DNA of 64,000 nucleotides from Motiliproteus sp036960175 (GTDB taxonomy: Bacteria; Pseudomonadota; Gammaproteobacteria; Pseudomonadales; Balneatricaceae): NCBI GenBank assembly GCA_036960175.1, contig JBALWH010000005.1, positions 1 to 64,000 on the forward strand, read 5' to 3'. Below are positions 47,447 through 56,437 of this stretch, one piece after another. The notes beneath the pieces are model-generated. The model was not told where the DNA came from and ran no database searches. It saw only the letters and a list, made by a program, of their open reading frames with translations. Positions within the stretch are counted from its first letter, which is position 1. Each line of letters begins with the position of its first letter. Both the position numbers and the translations under genes were made by a program.

Positions 47447-48223
47447 TTACTTAGCAACCAGACCTTTTATCACCGCGACAACACGACGGTTTTCACGGCG
47501 ACCGTCTTTAGTCTTGTTATCCGCGACTGGACGGGACTCACCGTAACCTTCCGGCTTAACGCGGCTTCTGGCTATACCGTAGTCATTAACCAAGATATCA
47601 GCAACCGCCGCAGCACGACGCTGGGACAGGTCTTTGTTGTAGGAAGCCTCACCCGTGCTATCGGTATGACCTTCAATATAGGCCAGCGAACCGTCTGCCT
47701 TCTTCATAAAGTCGGCAACTCGCTTGATATCACCTTGGTATGCCGAAGTCACTATATCGGAGTTAGTGGCGAAATTAACATCCAGATTAACTTCCATCAG
47801 CACCTTACCGGCAATCTGACAGCCAGTAGCATCAACCTTGGCACCCGGAGGCGTTCTCAAACACTTATCCTTGTAATTCGGCACACCGTCCTTGTCGCTA
47901 TCTAGCGCACAGCCACGACGATCAACCAACACACCCGCAGGTGTATTTGGGCACTGATCATTCGCGTCGATAACGCCATCACCATCGGAGTCCATAGGCT
48001 TGGCCATCGGCATTGGCTTGGCCATAATTTCGTCACAACCTTCGATCTGAGTCCCGGCACGCCAGTCCGAGGCACGTACACAGTCGCCATTACCGTCGGT
48101 GACATACACACCTCTAGAATCGTGCCAGTAAACATTATGACCCTCATCACTACCAGGATGAGCCATAGCAACAAGAGGGGCCGCCAGCAAAGCCGCAGCG
48201 GAAGCAATCAATATTTTTTTCAT
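47447..48223 (-). CDS. OmpA-family protein with thrombospondin-3 repeats
   Basis: A 258-residue envelope protein. Residues 1-22 are a signal peptide (MKKILIASAAALLAAPLVAMA). Two calcium-binding thrombospondin type 3 repeats follow (DSDGDGVIDANDQCPNT and DSDKDGVPNYKDKC). The C-terminal OmpA domain (about 130-255) has the peptidoglycan-binding motif EGHTDSTGEASYNKDLSQRR and GYGESRPVADN. ATG 48223 is chosen over 48235 because GGAG lies six bases before it and the signal peptide starts there. It likely anchors the outer membrane to peptidoglycan. It is flanked by its own terminator and sits between dapB and carA, which are usually adjacent. Confidence 0.9.
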   Translation of the reverse strand: MKKILIASAAALLAAPLVAMAHPGSDEGHNVYWHDSRGVYVTDGNGDCVRASDWRAGTQIEGCDEIMAKPMPMAKPMDSDGDGVIDANDQCPNTPAGVLVDRRGCALDSDKDGVPNYKDKCLRTPPGAKVDATGCQIAGKVLMEVNLDVNFATNSDIVTSAYQGDIKRVADFMKKADGSLAYIEGHTDSTGEASYNKDLSQRRAAAVADILVNDYGIARSRVKPEGYGESRPVADNKTKDGRRENRRVVAVIKGLVAK

Positions 48224-48464
48224 TATTATCTCCATTTGAAAAATGCCAACCCGGTACTACCATATCCGAATCACAATATAGTCTACTTGGACCATTAAAA
48301 ATGGACCGAAAACGCAATGGCTAACGCAGAATCCCCCATCCAATTGAATTGGTGCTACTTTTTATATACAACGAGGTTCAGAGATTGTCCATTAATTAGA
48401 TGAAAAACAACAAGGAAAAACCCAAATAGTCATTACCCGCTGATTTCCTCCCCGCCAGAGGTCG

Positions 48465-49271
48465 TTAGCGCAACCCCAACACATCCTGCATATCAAACAG
48501 GCCTTTAGGATGCGACTGCAGCCAAGCGGCCGCCCGCACAGCACCTTTTGCAAAGGTCATTCGACTACTGGCTTTATGGGTTATTTCGACACGCTCACCT
48601 TCGGTAGCGAACAGCACCGTGTGGTCGCCCACCACATCTCCGGCACGAATTGTCTCAAAGCCAATTTCTTTATCGCCCCGAGGACCGATCTGCCCATGCC
48701 GCCCATAGACAGCACAATCATCCAAATTCCTACCCAATGCTTCGGCGACAACTTCGCCCAGGCGCATCGCGGTGCCGGAAGGAGAGTCTACTTTGTGACG
48801 ATGATGAGCTTCAATCACCTCCACATCATATCCATCTCCCAATACTTCGGCGGCCAGCGCTAAAAGCTTAAAGCACAGGTTTACGCCCACGCTCATATTC
48901 GGCGCGAACACCACCGCTGTCTCTTCTCCGGCAGCGGCAATACAGGCTTTTTCCTCGGCGCTGAAACCGGTTGTTCCAATGACTATCTTCTTGCCATGCT
49001 GACGACAAAACTGCAGATTGTTAAGTGTCAGCTCAATCGTAGTGAAATCTACCAGCACATCGAACTGATCAACAACTTCAGCCAGATCACCAACGGCTGC
49101 GACACCTATCTTTCCGGCCCCTACCAACTCGCCAATATCTGCACCAACTAGACTACTACCGGGGTTGATAATGGCAGCCGTCAGCTCTACACCCTCGGCA
49201 TTCAACACCGCTTCGACAAGGTTTTTACCCATTCGGCCCGCAGCACCGGTAATTGCAATTCGAGTCATCAT
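48465..49271 (-). CDS. dapB: 4-hydroxy-tetrahydrodipicolinate reductase
   Basis: A 268-residue NAD(P)H-dependent reductase of the lysine/diaminopimelate pathway. ITGAAGRMGKNLVEAV is the nucleotide-binding motif, and EAHHRHKVDSPSGTA is the family active-site signature with His and Lys. The length is normal. AGGA lies six bases before the first ATG, which supports 49271 (the next codon is also ATG). It lies 36 bp after dnaJ in the same direction and may share its transcript. Confidence 0.97.
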   Translation of the reverse strand: MMTRIAITGAAGRMGKNLVEAVLNAEGVELTAAIINPGSSLVGADIGELVGAGKIGVAAVGDLAEVVDQFDVLVDFTTIELTLNNLQFCRQHGKKIVIGTTGFSAEEKACIAAAGEETAVVFAPNMSVGVNLCFKLLALAAEVLGDGYDVEVIEAHHRHKVDSPSGTAMRLGEVVAEALGRNLDDCAVYGRHGQIGPRGDKEIGFETIRAGDVVGDHTVLFATEGERVEITHKASSRMTFAKGAVRAAAWLQSHPKGLFDMQDVLGLR

Positions 49272-49307
49272 TTTGTTCCTGAGTATTGTCTCGCCTGAAG
49301 AGGGCAG

Positions 49308-50426
49308 TTACATATCTTCAAAAAACTTTTTCACGCCATCGAAAAATGTGGTTTTCTTCGGCGAATGCTTCTCGTATTTTTCATCCAGACTGGACTGAAA
49401 TTCTTTCAGAAGATCTTTCTGCTTGCGACTCAGATTAACCGGAGTTTCAACTGAAATCTTACACATCAGATCACCGGCAGCACCACCCCGAACTGGAGCT
49501 ACGCCCTTACCCCGCAGACGGAACATTTTGCCGCTCTGTGTCTCCTCAGGCACTTTCAGCTTAACCCTACCCTCCAAGGTTGGCACTTCAATCTCACCAC
49601 CCAGGGCTGCATCGACAAAACTGACCGGAACTTCGCAATAAAGATTACGTCCGTCGCGTTGGAATATCCGATGCTCACGCACTGATACCTGCACAAACAG
49701 ATCCCCTGATGGACCGCCATGCATACCCGCCTCACCCTCGCCAGCAAGACGGATGCGGTCACCGGTATCAACACCAGCAGGAATCTTAACTGACAACGTC
49801 TTACTCTCTTCTATGCGACCACGACCATGACAGTCGCCACAAGGATCCTTGATCACCGAGCCCTCTCCGTGACAGGCCGGACAGGTCTGCTGTACCGAGA
49901 AGAAGCCTTGCTGCATCCGTACCTGGCCAATACCGCCACAGGTACCACACTGAGCTGGCTGAGTGCCGACCTTGGCGCCACTGCCGTGACAAGGCTTACA
50001 GGCCACTAACGCAGGGATACGAATCTTCTTTTCGACGCCGCGGACAGCCTCTTCCAGATCCAATTCCATGGTGTAGCGCAGATCAGCGCCTCGTTGCACA
50101 TGACTGCGACGGCCACCACCGCCTCCGCCAAAGATATCGCCGAAGACATCACCAAAGATATCGCCAAAACCACCGGCGCCCTGACCACCACCTTGATTCT
50201 GATTTACTCCCGCGTGACCGTACTGATCATAAGCAGCCTTTTTCTGAGCGTCAGAGAGTATTTCATAGGCTTCATTGACCTCCTTAAAATTCTCTTCTGA
50301 GGCTTTATCATCAGGGTTACGATCCGGATGATGCTTCATCGCCATGCGGCGATAGGCCTTTTTGATATCGCGGTCAGAGGAATCTTTAGACACCCCTAGT
50401 ACTTCGTAATAATCTTGCTTCGACAT
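49308..50426 (-). CDS. dnaJ: Chaperone DnaJ
   Basis: A 372-residue co-chaperone. The J domain (1-70) has the HPD motif in KHHPDRNPDD, and a Gly/Phe-rich region follows (about 75-110). A cysteine-rich zinc domain has four CxxCxGxG repeats (CKPCHGSG, CGTCGGIG, CPACHGEG, CGDCHGRG), and C-terminal substrate domains end the protein. It stimulates DnaK ATPase and delivers substrates. Gene order grpE-dnaK-dnaJ is the classical heat-shock operon. A terminator hairpin lies between dnaK and dnaJ, so dnaJ may have its own promoter or depend on read-through. Confidence 0.98.
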   Translation of the reverse strand: MSKQDYYEVLGVSKDSSDRDIKKAYRRMAMKHHPDRNPDDKASEENFKEVNEAYEILSDAQKKAAYDQYGHAGVNQNQGGGQGAGGFGDIFGDVFGDIFGGGGGGRRSHVQRGADLRYTMELDLEEAVRGVEKKIRIPALVACKPCHGSGAKVGTQPAQCGTCGGIGQVRMQQGFFSVQQTCPACHGEGSVIKDPCGDCHGRGRIEESKTLSVKIPAGVDTGDRIRLAGEGEAGMHGGPSGDLFVQVSVREHRIFQRDGRNLYCEVPVSFVDAALGGEIEVPTLEGRVKLKVPEETQSGKMFRLRGKGVAPVRGGAAGDLMCKISVETPVNLSRKQKDLLKEFQSSLDEKYEKHSPKKTTFFDGVKKFFEDM

Positions 50427-50495
50427 GGCACTTTGTCTCGGTCAAACAGTGGACCAGACCCAACTTACTGAGATCTGGATTTACAGCCTAATATG

Positions 50496-50532
50496 CAAAA
50501 ACGGCAACGCAGGATTTGCTCCCGCGTTGCCG
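50496..50532 (-). terminator. Hairpin between dnaK and dnaJ
   Basis: On the - strand CGGCAACGC pairs with GCGTTGCCG around a loop of about 17 nt, followed by TTTTT. It is 67 bp after the dnaK stop and may cut dnaJ expression relative to dnaK. Confidence 0.75.
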
Positions 50533-50598
50533 GTCTTTATTCCAAAATCTACTCTAACTCGAAGAGTATCTTGGGCTTAGATAGAATAACCGACTGGC

Positions 50599-52524
50599 TT
50601 ATTTCTTATCTTCCTTAACTTCTTCGAATTCCGCATCAACCGCATCATCATTTGACTCCGCTGATTCAGAACCGGCTTCAGGCGCTTCTTGAGCTGCTTG
50701 GGCAGCTTGAGCCTCATACATTTTCTGAGCGACTGGAGAAACGACCTCCGTTAGCGCAGTTGTCTTGGCTTCAATCGCGTCCTTATCATCACCCTTGAGC
50801 GCTTCTTCAAGCTCAGCGATGGCTTTCTCGATAGCCTCTTTTTCGTCAGCAGACACCGCATCACCGGCCTCTTCCAGCGTCTTCTTGCTGGAATGAACCA
50901 TGCCATCAGCAGTATTGCGCACCTGAATCATCTCTTCGAACTTCGCATCGTCAGCCGCGTGAGCTTCCGCATCAGCAACCATCTTGTCGATTTCATCATC
51001 AGACAAACCGGAAGAGGCTTTAATGACGATAGACTGCTCTTTACCCGTAGCCTTGTCTTTAGCGGATACGTTCAGGATACCGTTGGCATCCAGGTCGAAG
51101 CTAACTTCAATCTGCGGCATGCCACGAGGTGCCGGTGGGATATCAGCCAGATCAAAACGACCTAATGACTTGTTTGTAGCAGCCTGTTTGCGCTCGCCCT
51201 GAACCACATGAATGGTCACGGCAGACTGATTATCATCCGCTGTAGAGAAGGTCTGGGACTTCTTCGTAGGGATAGTGGTGTTCTTGTCGATAACTGCAGT
51301 AGCTACGCCACCCATGGTTTCGATACCAAGAGTCAGAGGAGTGACGTCCAGCAACAGCACGTCTTTAACTTCACCAGACAGCACCGCGCCTTGAAGCGCC
51401 GCGCCCATAGCAACTGCTTCATCAGGGTTAACGTCTTTACGCGCTTCCTTACCGAAGAACTCTTTAACTTTTTCCTGTACCAGCGGCATACGGGTCTGAC
51501 CACCAACCAGGATTATATCTTCAATCTCAGAAGCAGACAGGTCTGCATCTTTCAGCGCTTGTGCACAAGGAGCCAGCGTCCGAAGAACCAACTCTTCAAC
51601 TAGAGACTCCAGTTTGGCACGCGTCACTTTTACATTTAGGTGCTTAGGACCACTGGCATCGGCAGTGATATAAGGCAAGTTAACATCCGTCTGCTGACTA
51701 GAAGAGAGCTCAACCTTGGCCTTTTCAGCAGATTCCTTCAAACGCTGCAGCGCCAGCGGATCGTTATGCAGATCGATACCAGTGTCTTTCTTGAACTCAC
51801 CGGCAAGGTATTCAATCAGACGCAAATCAAAATCTTCACCACCCAAGAAAGTATCACCGTTGGTGGATAGCACTTCAAACTGGTGCTCACCATCAACTTC
51901 AGCAATTTCGATGACAGAGATATCGAAAGTACCACCACCCAGATCATAAACAGCAACGGTACGATCACCGGTTTTCTTGTCCATGCCGTAGGCTAGTGCT
52001 GCTGCGGTTGGCTCGTTGATGATTCGCTTAACTTCAAGACCCGCAATTCTGCCCGCATCTTTGGTAGCCTGACGCTGAGAGTCGTTAAAGTAGGCAGGTA
52101 CAGTAATAACCGCCTCAGTTACCGCTTCACCCAGATAATCTTCCGCGGTCTTCTTCATCTTCTTGAGAATTTCAGCGGATACCTGAGGAGGAGCAATCTT
52201 CTGGTCTTTGGCGCGGACCCAAGCATCGCCGTTGTCTGCCTCAATGATTTTATAAGGCACCATCTTAATGTCTTTTTGTACGACATCATCTTTAAAGCGA
52301 CGACCAATCAAACGCTTAATCGCGAACAAGGTATCGTGAGGATTGGTAACGGCCTGACGCTTGGCAGACTGACCAACCAGAATCTCATTATCGTCGGCAT
52401 AGGCAACGATGGAAGGCGTCGTGCGATCACCTTCGGCGTTTTCAATTACCTTAGTCTTATCGCCGTCCAGGACAGCCACACAAGAGTTGGTGGTTCCTAG
52501 GTCAATACCAATTATTTTACCCAT
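50599..52524 (-). CDS. dnaK: Chaperone DnaK (Hsp70)
   Basis: A 641-residue Hsp70. The N-terminal ATPase domain (1-385) begins MGKIIGIDLGTTNSCVAV and contains VYDLGGGTFDISVIEI and ILVGGQTRMPLVQ. The linker DVLLLDVTPLTLGIE leads to the substrate domain, and the acidic C-terminal tail ends EEVKEDKK. It folds nascent and heat-damaged proteins with DnaJ and GrpE in the cytoplasm. It follows grpE by 97 bp and is probably transcribed from the sigma-32 promoter before grpE. Confidence 0.98.
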   Translation of the reverse strand: MGKIIGIDLGTTNSCVAVLDGDKTKVIENAEGDRTTPSIVAYADDNEILVGQSAKRQAVTNPHDTLFAIKRLIGRRFKDDVVQKDIKMVPYKIIEADNGDAWVRAKDQKIAPPQVSAEILKKMKKTAEDYLGEAVTEAVITVPAYFNDSQRQATKDAGRIAGLEVKRIINEPTAAALAYGMDKKTGDRTVAVYDLGGGTFDISVIEIAEVDGEHQFEVLSTNGDTFLGGEDFDLRLIEYLAGEFKKDTGIDLHNDPLALQRLKESAEKAKVELSSSQQTDVNLPYITADASGPKHLNVKVTRAKLESLVEELVLRTLAPCAQALKDADLSASEIEDIILVGGQTRMPLVQEKVKEFFGKEARKDVNPDEAVAMGAALQGAVLSGEVKDVLLLDVTPLTLGIETMGGVATAVIDKNTTIPTKKSQTFSTADDNQSAVTIHVVQGERKQAATNKSLGRFDLADIPPAPRGMPQIEVSFDLDANGILNVSAKDKATGKEQSIVIKASSGLSDDEIDKMVADAEAHAADDAKFEEMIQVRNTADGMVHSSKKTLEEAGDAVSADEKEAIEKAIAELEEALKGDDKDAIEAKTTALTEVVSPVAQKMYEAQAAQAAQEAPEAGSESAESNDDAVDAEFEEVKEDKK

Positions 52525-52621
52525 TTTTCAAAACTCCAGATCGTTCATCGGCAGAACCAAAGGGCTCCTAGCCGGCATATTCGTTTGTCTGTTAATCTAT
52601 ATTGGTTTGATTTTTCAGGTT

Positions 52622-53254
52622 TCAAGCCTGTTCATCAATTTTCGGCGTCGCCTTAGGCGCAGCCTTGGAAACCATCACCATCGCTGGACGCACCAAGCGA
52701 CCATTGAGCAAATAACCCTTCTGCATCACATGAAGAACGGTACTGGGTTCCACATCAGCATTTTCAACCATCGACATCGCTTGATGCAGCTGCGGGTCGA
52801 AGGGCTCGCCTTCAGGGGAAACAGGCTCCACATTAAACTTCTTCAGCACAGCCATCATCATACCCAGGGTCATATCAACACCATGGCGGATGGCTTCAAC
52901 GCCGGCCTCTTCCGTTTGCGCAGAACCGATGGCCCGCTCCAAACTGTCTACCACCGGCAACAGCTCGCTGGTAAAGCGGTCCAGGGCAAACTTATGCGCT
53001 TTCTCGACGTCTTGCTCAGCACGACGTCGAACATTCTGCGCATCGGCCTTAGCCCGCAACACCTGTTCTTTGGCCTCAGTCAGCGCTGCCTGAACGTTGT
53101 CCAGATCAACTCGAAGCTGCTCTGAAACCTCGGCTCCATCCATGTCCACAGCAGTTTCTAATTCAACAGCGCCTTCATTCGTGACTTCGCTGTCTGCAGC
53201 AGTTGCATTCAGCTCATCCAGCTGTACTTCTTGGGTTGCCTCTTTGTCTGCCAT
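52622..53254 (-). CDS. grpE: Nucleotide exchange factor GrpE
   Basis: A 210-residue protein that opens DnaK to release ADP. The acidic N-terminal region and long coiled coil (about 50-120) lead to the GrpE head with PVVDSLERAIGS and VMQKGYLLNGRLVRPAMVMVS, the family C-terminal signature. ATG 53254 is chosen because GGAGG lies seven bases before it. An in-frame ATG at 53335 would add 27 residues unlike the family and would lie upstream of the sigma-32 promoter start region. It is the first gene of the heat-shock operon. Confidence 0.95.
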   Translation of the reverse strand: MADKEATQEVQLDELNATAADSEVTNEGAVELETAVDMDGAEVSEQLRVDLDNVQAALTEAKEQVLRAKADAQNVRRRAEQDVEKAHKFALDRFTSELLPVVDSLERAIGSAQTEEAGVEAIRHGVDMTLGMMMAVLKKFNVEPVSPEGEPFDPQLHQAMSMVENADVEPSTVLHVMQKGYLLNGRLVRPAMVMVSKAAPKATPKIDEQA

Positions 53255-53308
53255 GTAAACCTCCAAATCCGATACGCAGAGAGAGTTAGTGTTGCTTATG
53301 ACTCCCCT

Positions 53309-53337
53309 ATATGGGGATAGACGCCATCTATTCAACC
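53309..53337 (-). promoter_or_regulatory. Sigma-32 heat-shock promoter of grpE-dnaK
   Basis: On the - strand GGTTGAAT (53331-53336 core) is followed after 14 bases by CCCCATATA (53309-53316). This matches the RpoH consensus CTTGAA / CCCCATNT closely, including the diagnostic CCCC. It lies 55 bp before the grpE start. It also shows that the upstream in-frame ATG of grpE is not used. Confidence 0.85.
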
Positions 53338-53461
53338 CTCAATTTATGGAATTAATAAAACTCAGCACCTCAGCACCACCAATGCCAGAGAATCCAGTAC
53401 CGGAATATTCTTAGGTAGCACGCCCATCAGCACAAAACTTTACTGGCGAGATTAAAAATAC

Positions 53462-53481
53462 TACTGTATAAATACACATAT
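53462..53481 (+). promoter_or_regulatory. LexA (SOS) box before recN
   Basis: TACTGTATAAATACACATA matches the LexA consensus TACTGTATATATATACAGTA with CTGT-N8-ACAT (last half-site G changed to T). It lies 23 bp before the recN start and overlaps the expected promoter. RecN is a classic SOS gene, so damage-induced expression is likely. Confidence 0.8.
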
Positions 53482-53504
53482 ATTTATAGCGGAGAGACAA
53501 CTCC

Positions 53505-55163
53505 ATGCTGACCCAGCTAAGCATTCGCAACTTCACCCTGATCGAACACCTAGAATTAGAGCTAGATACCGGCATGACCGTTATCAGCGGCGAAACCGGC
53601 GCCGGCAAATCCATCATACTTGACGCCCTCGGCCTATCACTGGGCGACCGGGCCGACTCAGACCTCATCCGCCAAGATTGTGAACGCGCCGATATTAGCG
53701 CCTGCTTCGACATCAGCCAGCTTGCCAGCGCTCGTGAATGGCTGCAGCAGCAAGACCTGGATAATGCTGACGAGTGCCTTCTACGCCGAGTTATCAGCCG
53801 CAACGGACGCTCCCGCGCTTATATCAACGGCCACCCAGCCCCCTTGCAGAACCTGCGCGAACTAGGTGAATTTCTCATTGATATTCACGGCCAGCACGAA
53901 CACCAAACTCTGCTGAAGAAGGAGAATCATTGCCTGCTTCTGGACGGCTACGGCGACCTGACCGATCTAGCGTCAAAAACCCGATCCACCTATAAGCACT
54001 GGAAACAACTCGACAACCAGCTTAAGCAGATCCAGGAACAAACTGACGAGCAACGGGCCCAGGTACAGCTATTAAGCTACCAAGTCGAAGAACTCAACCA
54101 GCTATCGCCGCTGGAGGGCGAGACCCGCACCCTGGAAAGCGAACAAAAACAACTTGCTAGCGCCGAAGAACTATTACAAACCGGAGACCAGGTCCGACTG
54201 ATGACCACCGAAAGCGATGCTGGTAATTGCCGTGAGCTACTAAATCAGTCGCTGCTGCAACTTTCTCAATTTGATCTAAACACGACTCAATGGACTGACA
54301 TCCAGGATATGCTCAACACCGCGCTAATTCAGGTGGAAGAAGCCTCAGCAGAACTGGAGCATTTTCTGTCACGGGTGGAAGTCGATCCAAACCGACTAGA
54401 AGCGGTTGATGAGCGGCTCAGCAGCCTCTACCAGATTGCCCGAAAACATCAGATAGCAGTGGAACAGCTGCCAGAACTGCATAACTCATTAGCCGACAAA
54501 CTCAGCAAGCTATCTTCATCGGAAGAAAACATCGAAGAACTTGCAGACCAAGCGCAACAAGCACGCACTCTTTTTCTGGAACAGGCCGAGGCCCTCAGCC
54601 AGCAACGACAAAGAGCTGCCGGCAAGCTCAGCGAGCAGGTCAACCTACAGTTAAAATCACTAGGCATGACTGCCAGCCATTTTGTCGCCAGCATCAAACC
54701 TCAACAGGGTTGCGCGAATGGTCTTGAGGAGATTGAATTTCTGATCAGCACCAATCCGGGACAACCACCAAAACCCCTTCACAAGGTCGCATCAGGAGGC
54801 GAACTGTCTCGCATCAGCCTAGCAATACAGGTCGTCACCGCTAAAACATCTGCCACTCCAGTACTGGCTTTTGACGAAGTGGATGTAGGTATCGGCGGCG
54901 CCATTGCAGAAGTGGTCGGTCGCCTGCTAAGGGACCTGGGCAATCATAGCCAAGTGCTATGCGTCACCCATCAGCCCCAAGTCGCATCTTGCGGCCATCA
55001 TCACCTGTTTGTCAGCAAACACAGCGATGAACACCTGAACCGCACCCATATCCGCAGCCTCGATAAAAAACAACGAATTGAGGAGATCGCACGTATGCTA
55101 GGAGGAATCGATATCACTCAACGCTCCCTGGATCACGCAGAAGAGATGTTGAACACAATCTAG
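53505..55163 (+). CDS. recN: DNA repair protein RecN
   Basis: A 552-residue SMC-like ATPase for double-strand break repair. Walker A is GETGAGKSIILDALGLSLGDR (about 30-50). Long coiled coils fill about 150-370. The ABC signature SGGELSRISLAIQ and Walker B VLAFDEVDVGIGG follow near 430-470, and the H-loop is VTHQPQVASCG. Its length fits the family. The start at ATG 53505 has GGAG upstream and begins with the family N-terminus MLTQLSIRNFTLI. A LexA box precedes it and a strong terminator follows. Confidence 0.98.
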   Translation: MLTQLSIRNFTLIEHLELELDTGMTVISGETGAGKSIILDALGLSLGDRADSDLIRQDCERADISACFDISQLASAREWLQQQDLDNADECLLRRVISRNGRSRAYINGHPAPLQNLRELGEFLIDIHGQHEHQTLLKKENHCLLLDGYGDLTDLASKTRSTYKHWKQLDNQLKQIQEQTDEQRAQVQLLSYQVEELNQLSPLEGETRTLESEQKQLASAEELLQTGDQVRLMTTESDAGNCRELLNQSLLQLSQFDLNTTQWTDIQDMLNTALIQVEEASAELEHFLSRVEVDPNRLEAVDERLSSLYQIARKHQIAVEQLPELHNSLADKLSKLSSSEENIEELADQAQQARTLFLEQAEALSQQRQRAAGKLSEQVNLQLKSLGMTASHFVASIKPQQGCANGLEEIEFLISTNPGQPPKPLHKVASGGELSRISLAIQVVTAKTSATPVLAFDEVDVGIGGAIAEVVGRLLRDLGNHSQVLCVTHQPQVASCGHHHLFVSKHSDEHLNRTHIRSLDKKQRIEEIARMLGGIDITQRSLDHAEEMLNTI

Positions 55164-55167
55164 TGAC

Positions 55168-55204
55168 AAAAAAATACCCGCGTCCGTGGAAGCGAGTATT
55201 TTTT
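55168..55204. terminator. Bidirectional terminator between recN and fur
   Basis: AATACCCGC and GCGAGTATT pair with one mismatch, with seven A before and six T after, so it serves both convergent genes. A second perfect 9-bp inverted repeat (55210-55236) lies beside it, without a T-tract. Confidence 0.85.
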
Positions 55205-55245
55205 AATGCCGGGTTGTTCAAGGGAGTAACAACCCGATAAAAACC

Positions 55246-55671
55246 TTAGGCCTTCTCGCAGCCTTCTTTACAAACACCATAAAGATAAAGGGTACGATCA
55301 GAGATGGTAAATCCGAATTTCTCAGCAATGGCCAACTGACGGGCATTTAACTCAGCATCAGTGAATTCCTTCACCCTGCCGCATTTAACACAAACAATGT
55401 GATCATGCTTCTGCTCATCGGCAAGCTCAAAGACTGAATGACCGCCCTCAAAGTGATGACGAACAACCAACCCTGCTGCCTCAAACTGAGTCAGGACACG
55501 ATACACAGTAGCCAGGCCGACATCTTCTCCTGACTCCATCAGCAGCTTGTATATATCTTCAGCACTCCAATGATCACCCTCGCCGGCTTTCTCTAGAATC
55601 TGATAGATTTTCACCCTAGGAAGAGTAACCTTCAGGCCAGCCTTTCTTAATTCCTGATTTTCTGCAGTCAT
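55246..55671 (-). CDS. fur: Ferric uptake regulator Fur
   Basis: A 141-residue iron-responsive repressor. The winged-helix domain (1-85) has RHHFEGGHSVFELADEQKHDH, which supplies the regulatory metal ligands, and GLATVYRVLTQFEAAGLV as the recognition helix. The C-terminal dimer domain has the CVKCGRVKEF pair and CKEGCEKA for structural zinc. It represses iron uptake genes when Fe2+ is present. It is divergent from bamE, with 82 bp between, as in other pseudomonads. No clear Fur box is visible in that gap. Confidence 0.97.
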   Translation of the reverse strand: MTAENQELRKAGLKVTLPRVKIYQILEKAGEGDHWSAEDIYKLLMESGEDVGLATVYRVLTQFEAAGLVVRHHFEGGHSVFELADEQKHDHIVCVKCGRVKEFTDAELNARQLAIAEKFGFTISDRTLYLYGVCKEGCEKA

Positions 55672-55753
55672 GATAGCAACTCTGTACCCTTAGAATGTGC
55701 TCAATAATGCTGTATTATCCGCAATTCGCACCAATAGTGGAAGCAATTTACAA

Positions 55754-56095
55754 ATGCAAAGAAGAATTATTATCACGGTCGTACTACTGCTGCTCTCGGG
55801 GTGTACTTACTTTCCCGGCGTCCATAAGATCGATATCCAGCAGGGCAACATAGTCACTCAGGAGATGGTCGACAAGCTGCGTCCAGGCATGAGCAAGAGC
55901 CAGGTCCGGTTTGTGATGGGCTCACCGCTCATTACTGACACCTTCCAGCAAAATCGCTGGGACTATCTGCTGACGCTAAAAAAGGCCGATGCTGAGGTTA
56001 GAACCCAAGAGCGGATATCACTGTTCTTCAAAGATGAGAAGCTGGCGTACTTTAACGGTGACTTCCGCCCCAGTGCGGCAAAAGTTCAACGTTAA
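55754..56095 (+). CDS. bamE: Outer membrane assembly lipoprotein BamE
   Basis: A 113-residue lipoprotein of the BAM complex that inserts beta-barrel proteins in the outer membrane. MQRRIIITVVLLLLSGCTYF is a lipoprotein signal with a LSGC lipobox, so Cys17 is lipidated. The mature part shows QGNIVTQEMVDKLRPGMSKS and VRFVMGSPLI, the BamE (SmpA/OmlA) signature. ATG 55754 is chosen because the signal peptide begins there; an in-frame ATG at 55697 would put 19 odd residues in front. It is transcribed away from fur. Confidence 0.95.
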   Translation: MQRRIIITVVLLLLSGCTYFPGVHKIDIQQGNIVTQEMVDKLRPGMSKSQVRFVMGSPLITDTFQQNRWDYLLTLKKADAEVRTQERISLFFKDEKLAYFNGDFRPSAAKVQR

Positions 56096-56128
56096 CACCA
56101 AAGGTCCTGACTAACGCGTAAGGCCGGA

Positions 56129-56434
56129 TTAGCCTCCGGCCACTCCCTTTTCCGCTTTTAACTTTGCAGCGCGGTTAGCCCTTGCCTCTTTAGGATCAAT
56201 AATTAAAGGTCGGTAGACTTCCACCCGCTGACCTTCTCTTAATAGCTCTTCTTTGGGATTGCGAATACTTTTCCCGAAAACACCCATTGGATCATTATCT
56301 GCATCGATCTGCGGGAACATCTCTACTATTTTAGAACGAATCACCGCTTCATAGACGGTACAGCCCTGCTCGACTTTCAACGCAATAATTTTCTGCTCAT
56401 CCGGCAGCGCATAGGCCACTTCAACGTTTATCAT
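56129..56434 (-). CDS. rnfH: RnfH/RatB-family ubiquitin-like protein
   Basis: A 101-residue beta-grasp protein (INVEVAYALPDEQKIIALKV, then EGQRVEVYRPLIIDPKEARA, the family C-terminal signature). Its role is uncertain; it is a conserved partner of RatA next to smpB and bamE in gammaproteobacteria. It follows ratA by three bases on the - strand, so the two are co-translated. Confidence 0.93.
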   Translation of the reverse strand: MINVEVAYALPDEQKIIALKVEQGCTVYEAVIRSKIVEMFPQIDADNDPMGVFGKSIRNPKEELLREGQRVEVYRPLIIDPKEARANRAAKLKAEKGVAGG

Positions 56435-56437
56435 AAT

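Noticed and set aside
55210..55236. A second terminator for fur
   Set aside because: The stem is perfect but no T-tract follows on either strand, so I list it only as an inverted repeat beside the real terminator.
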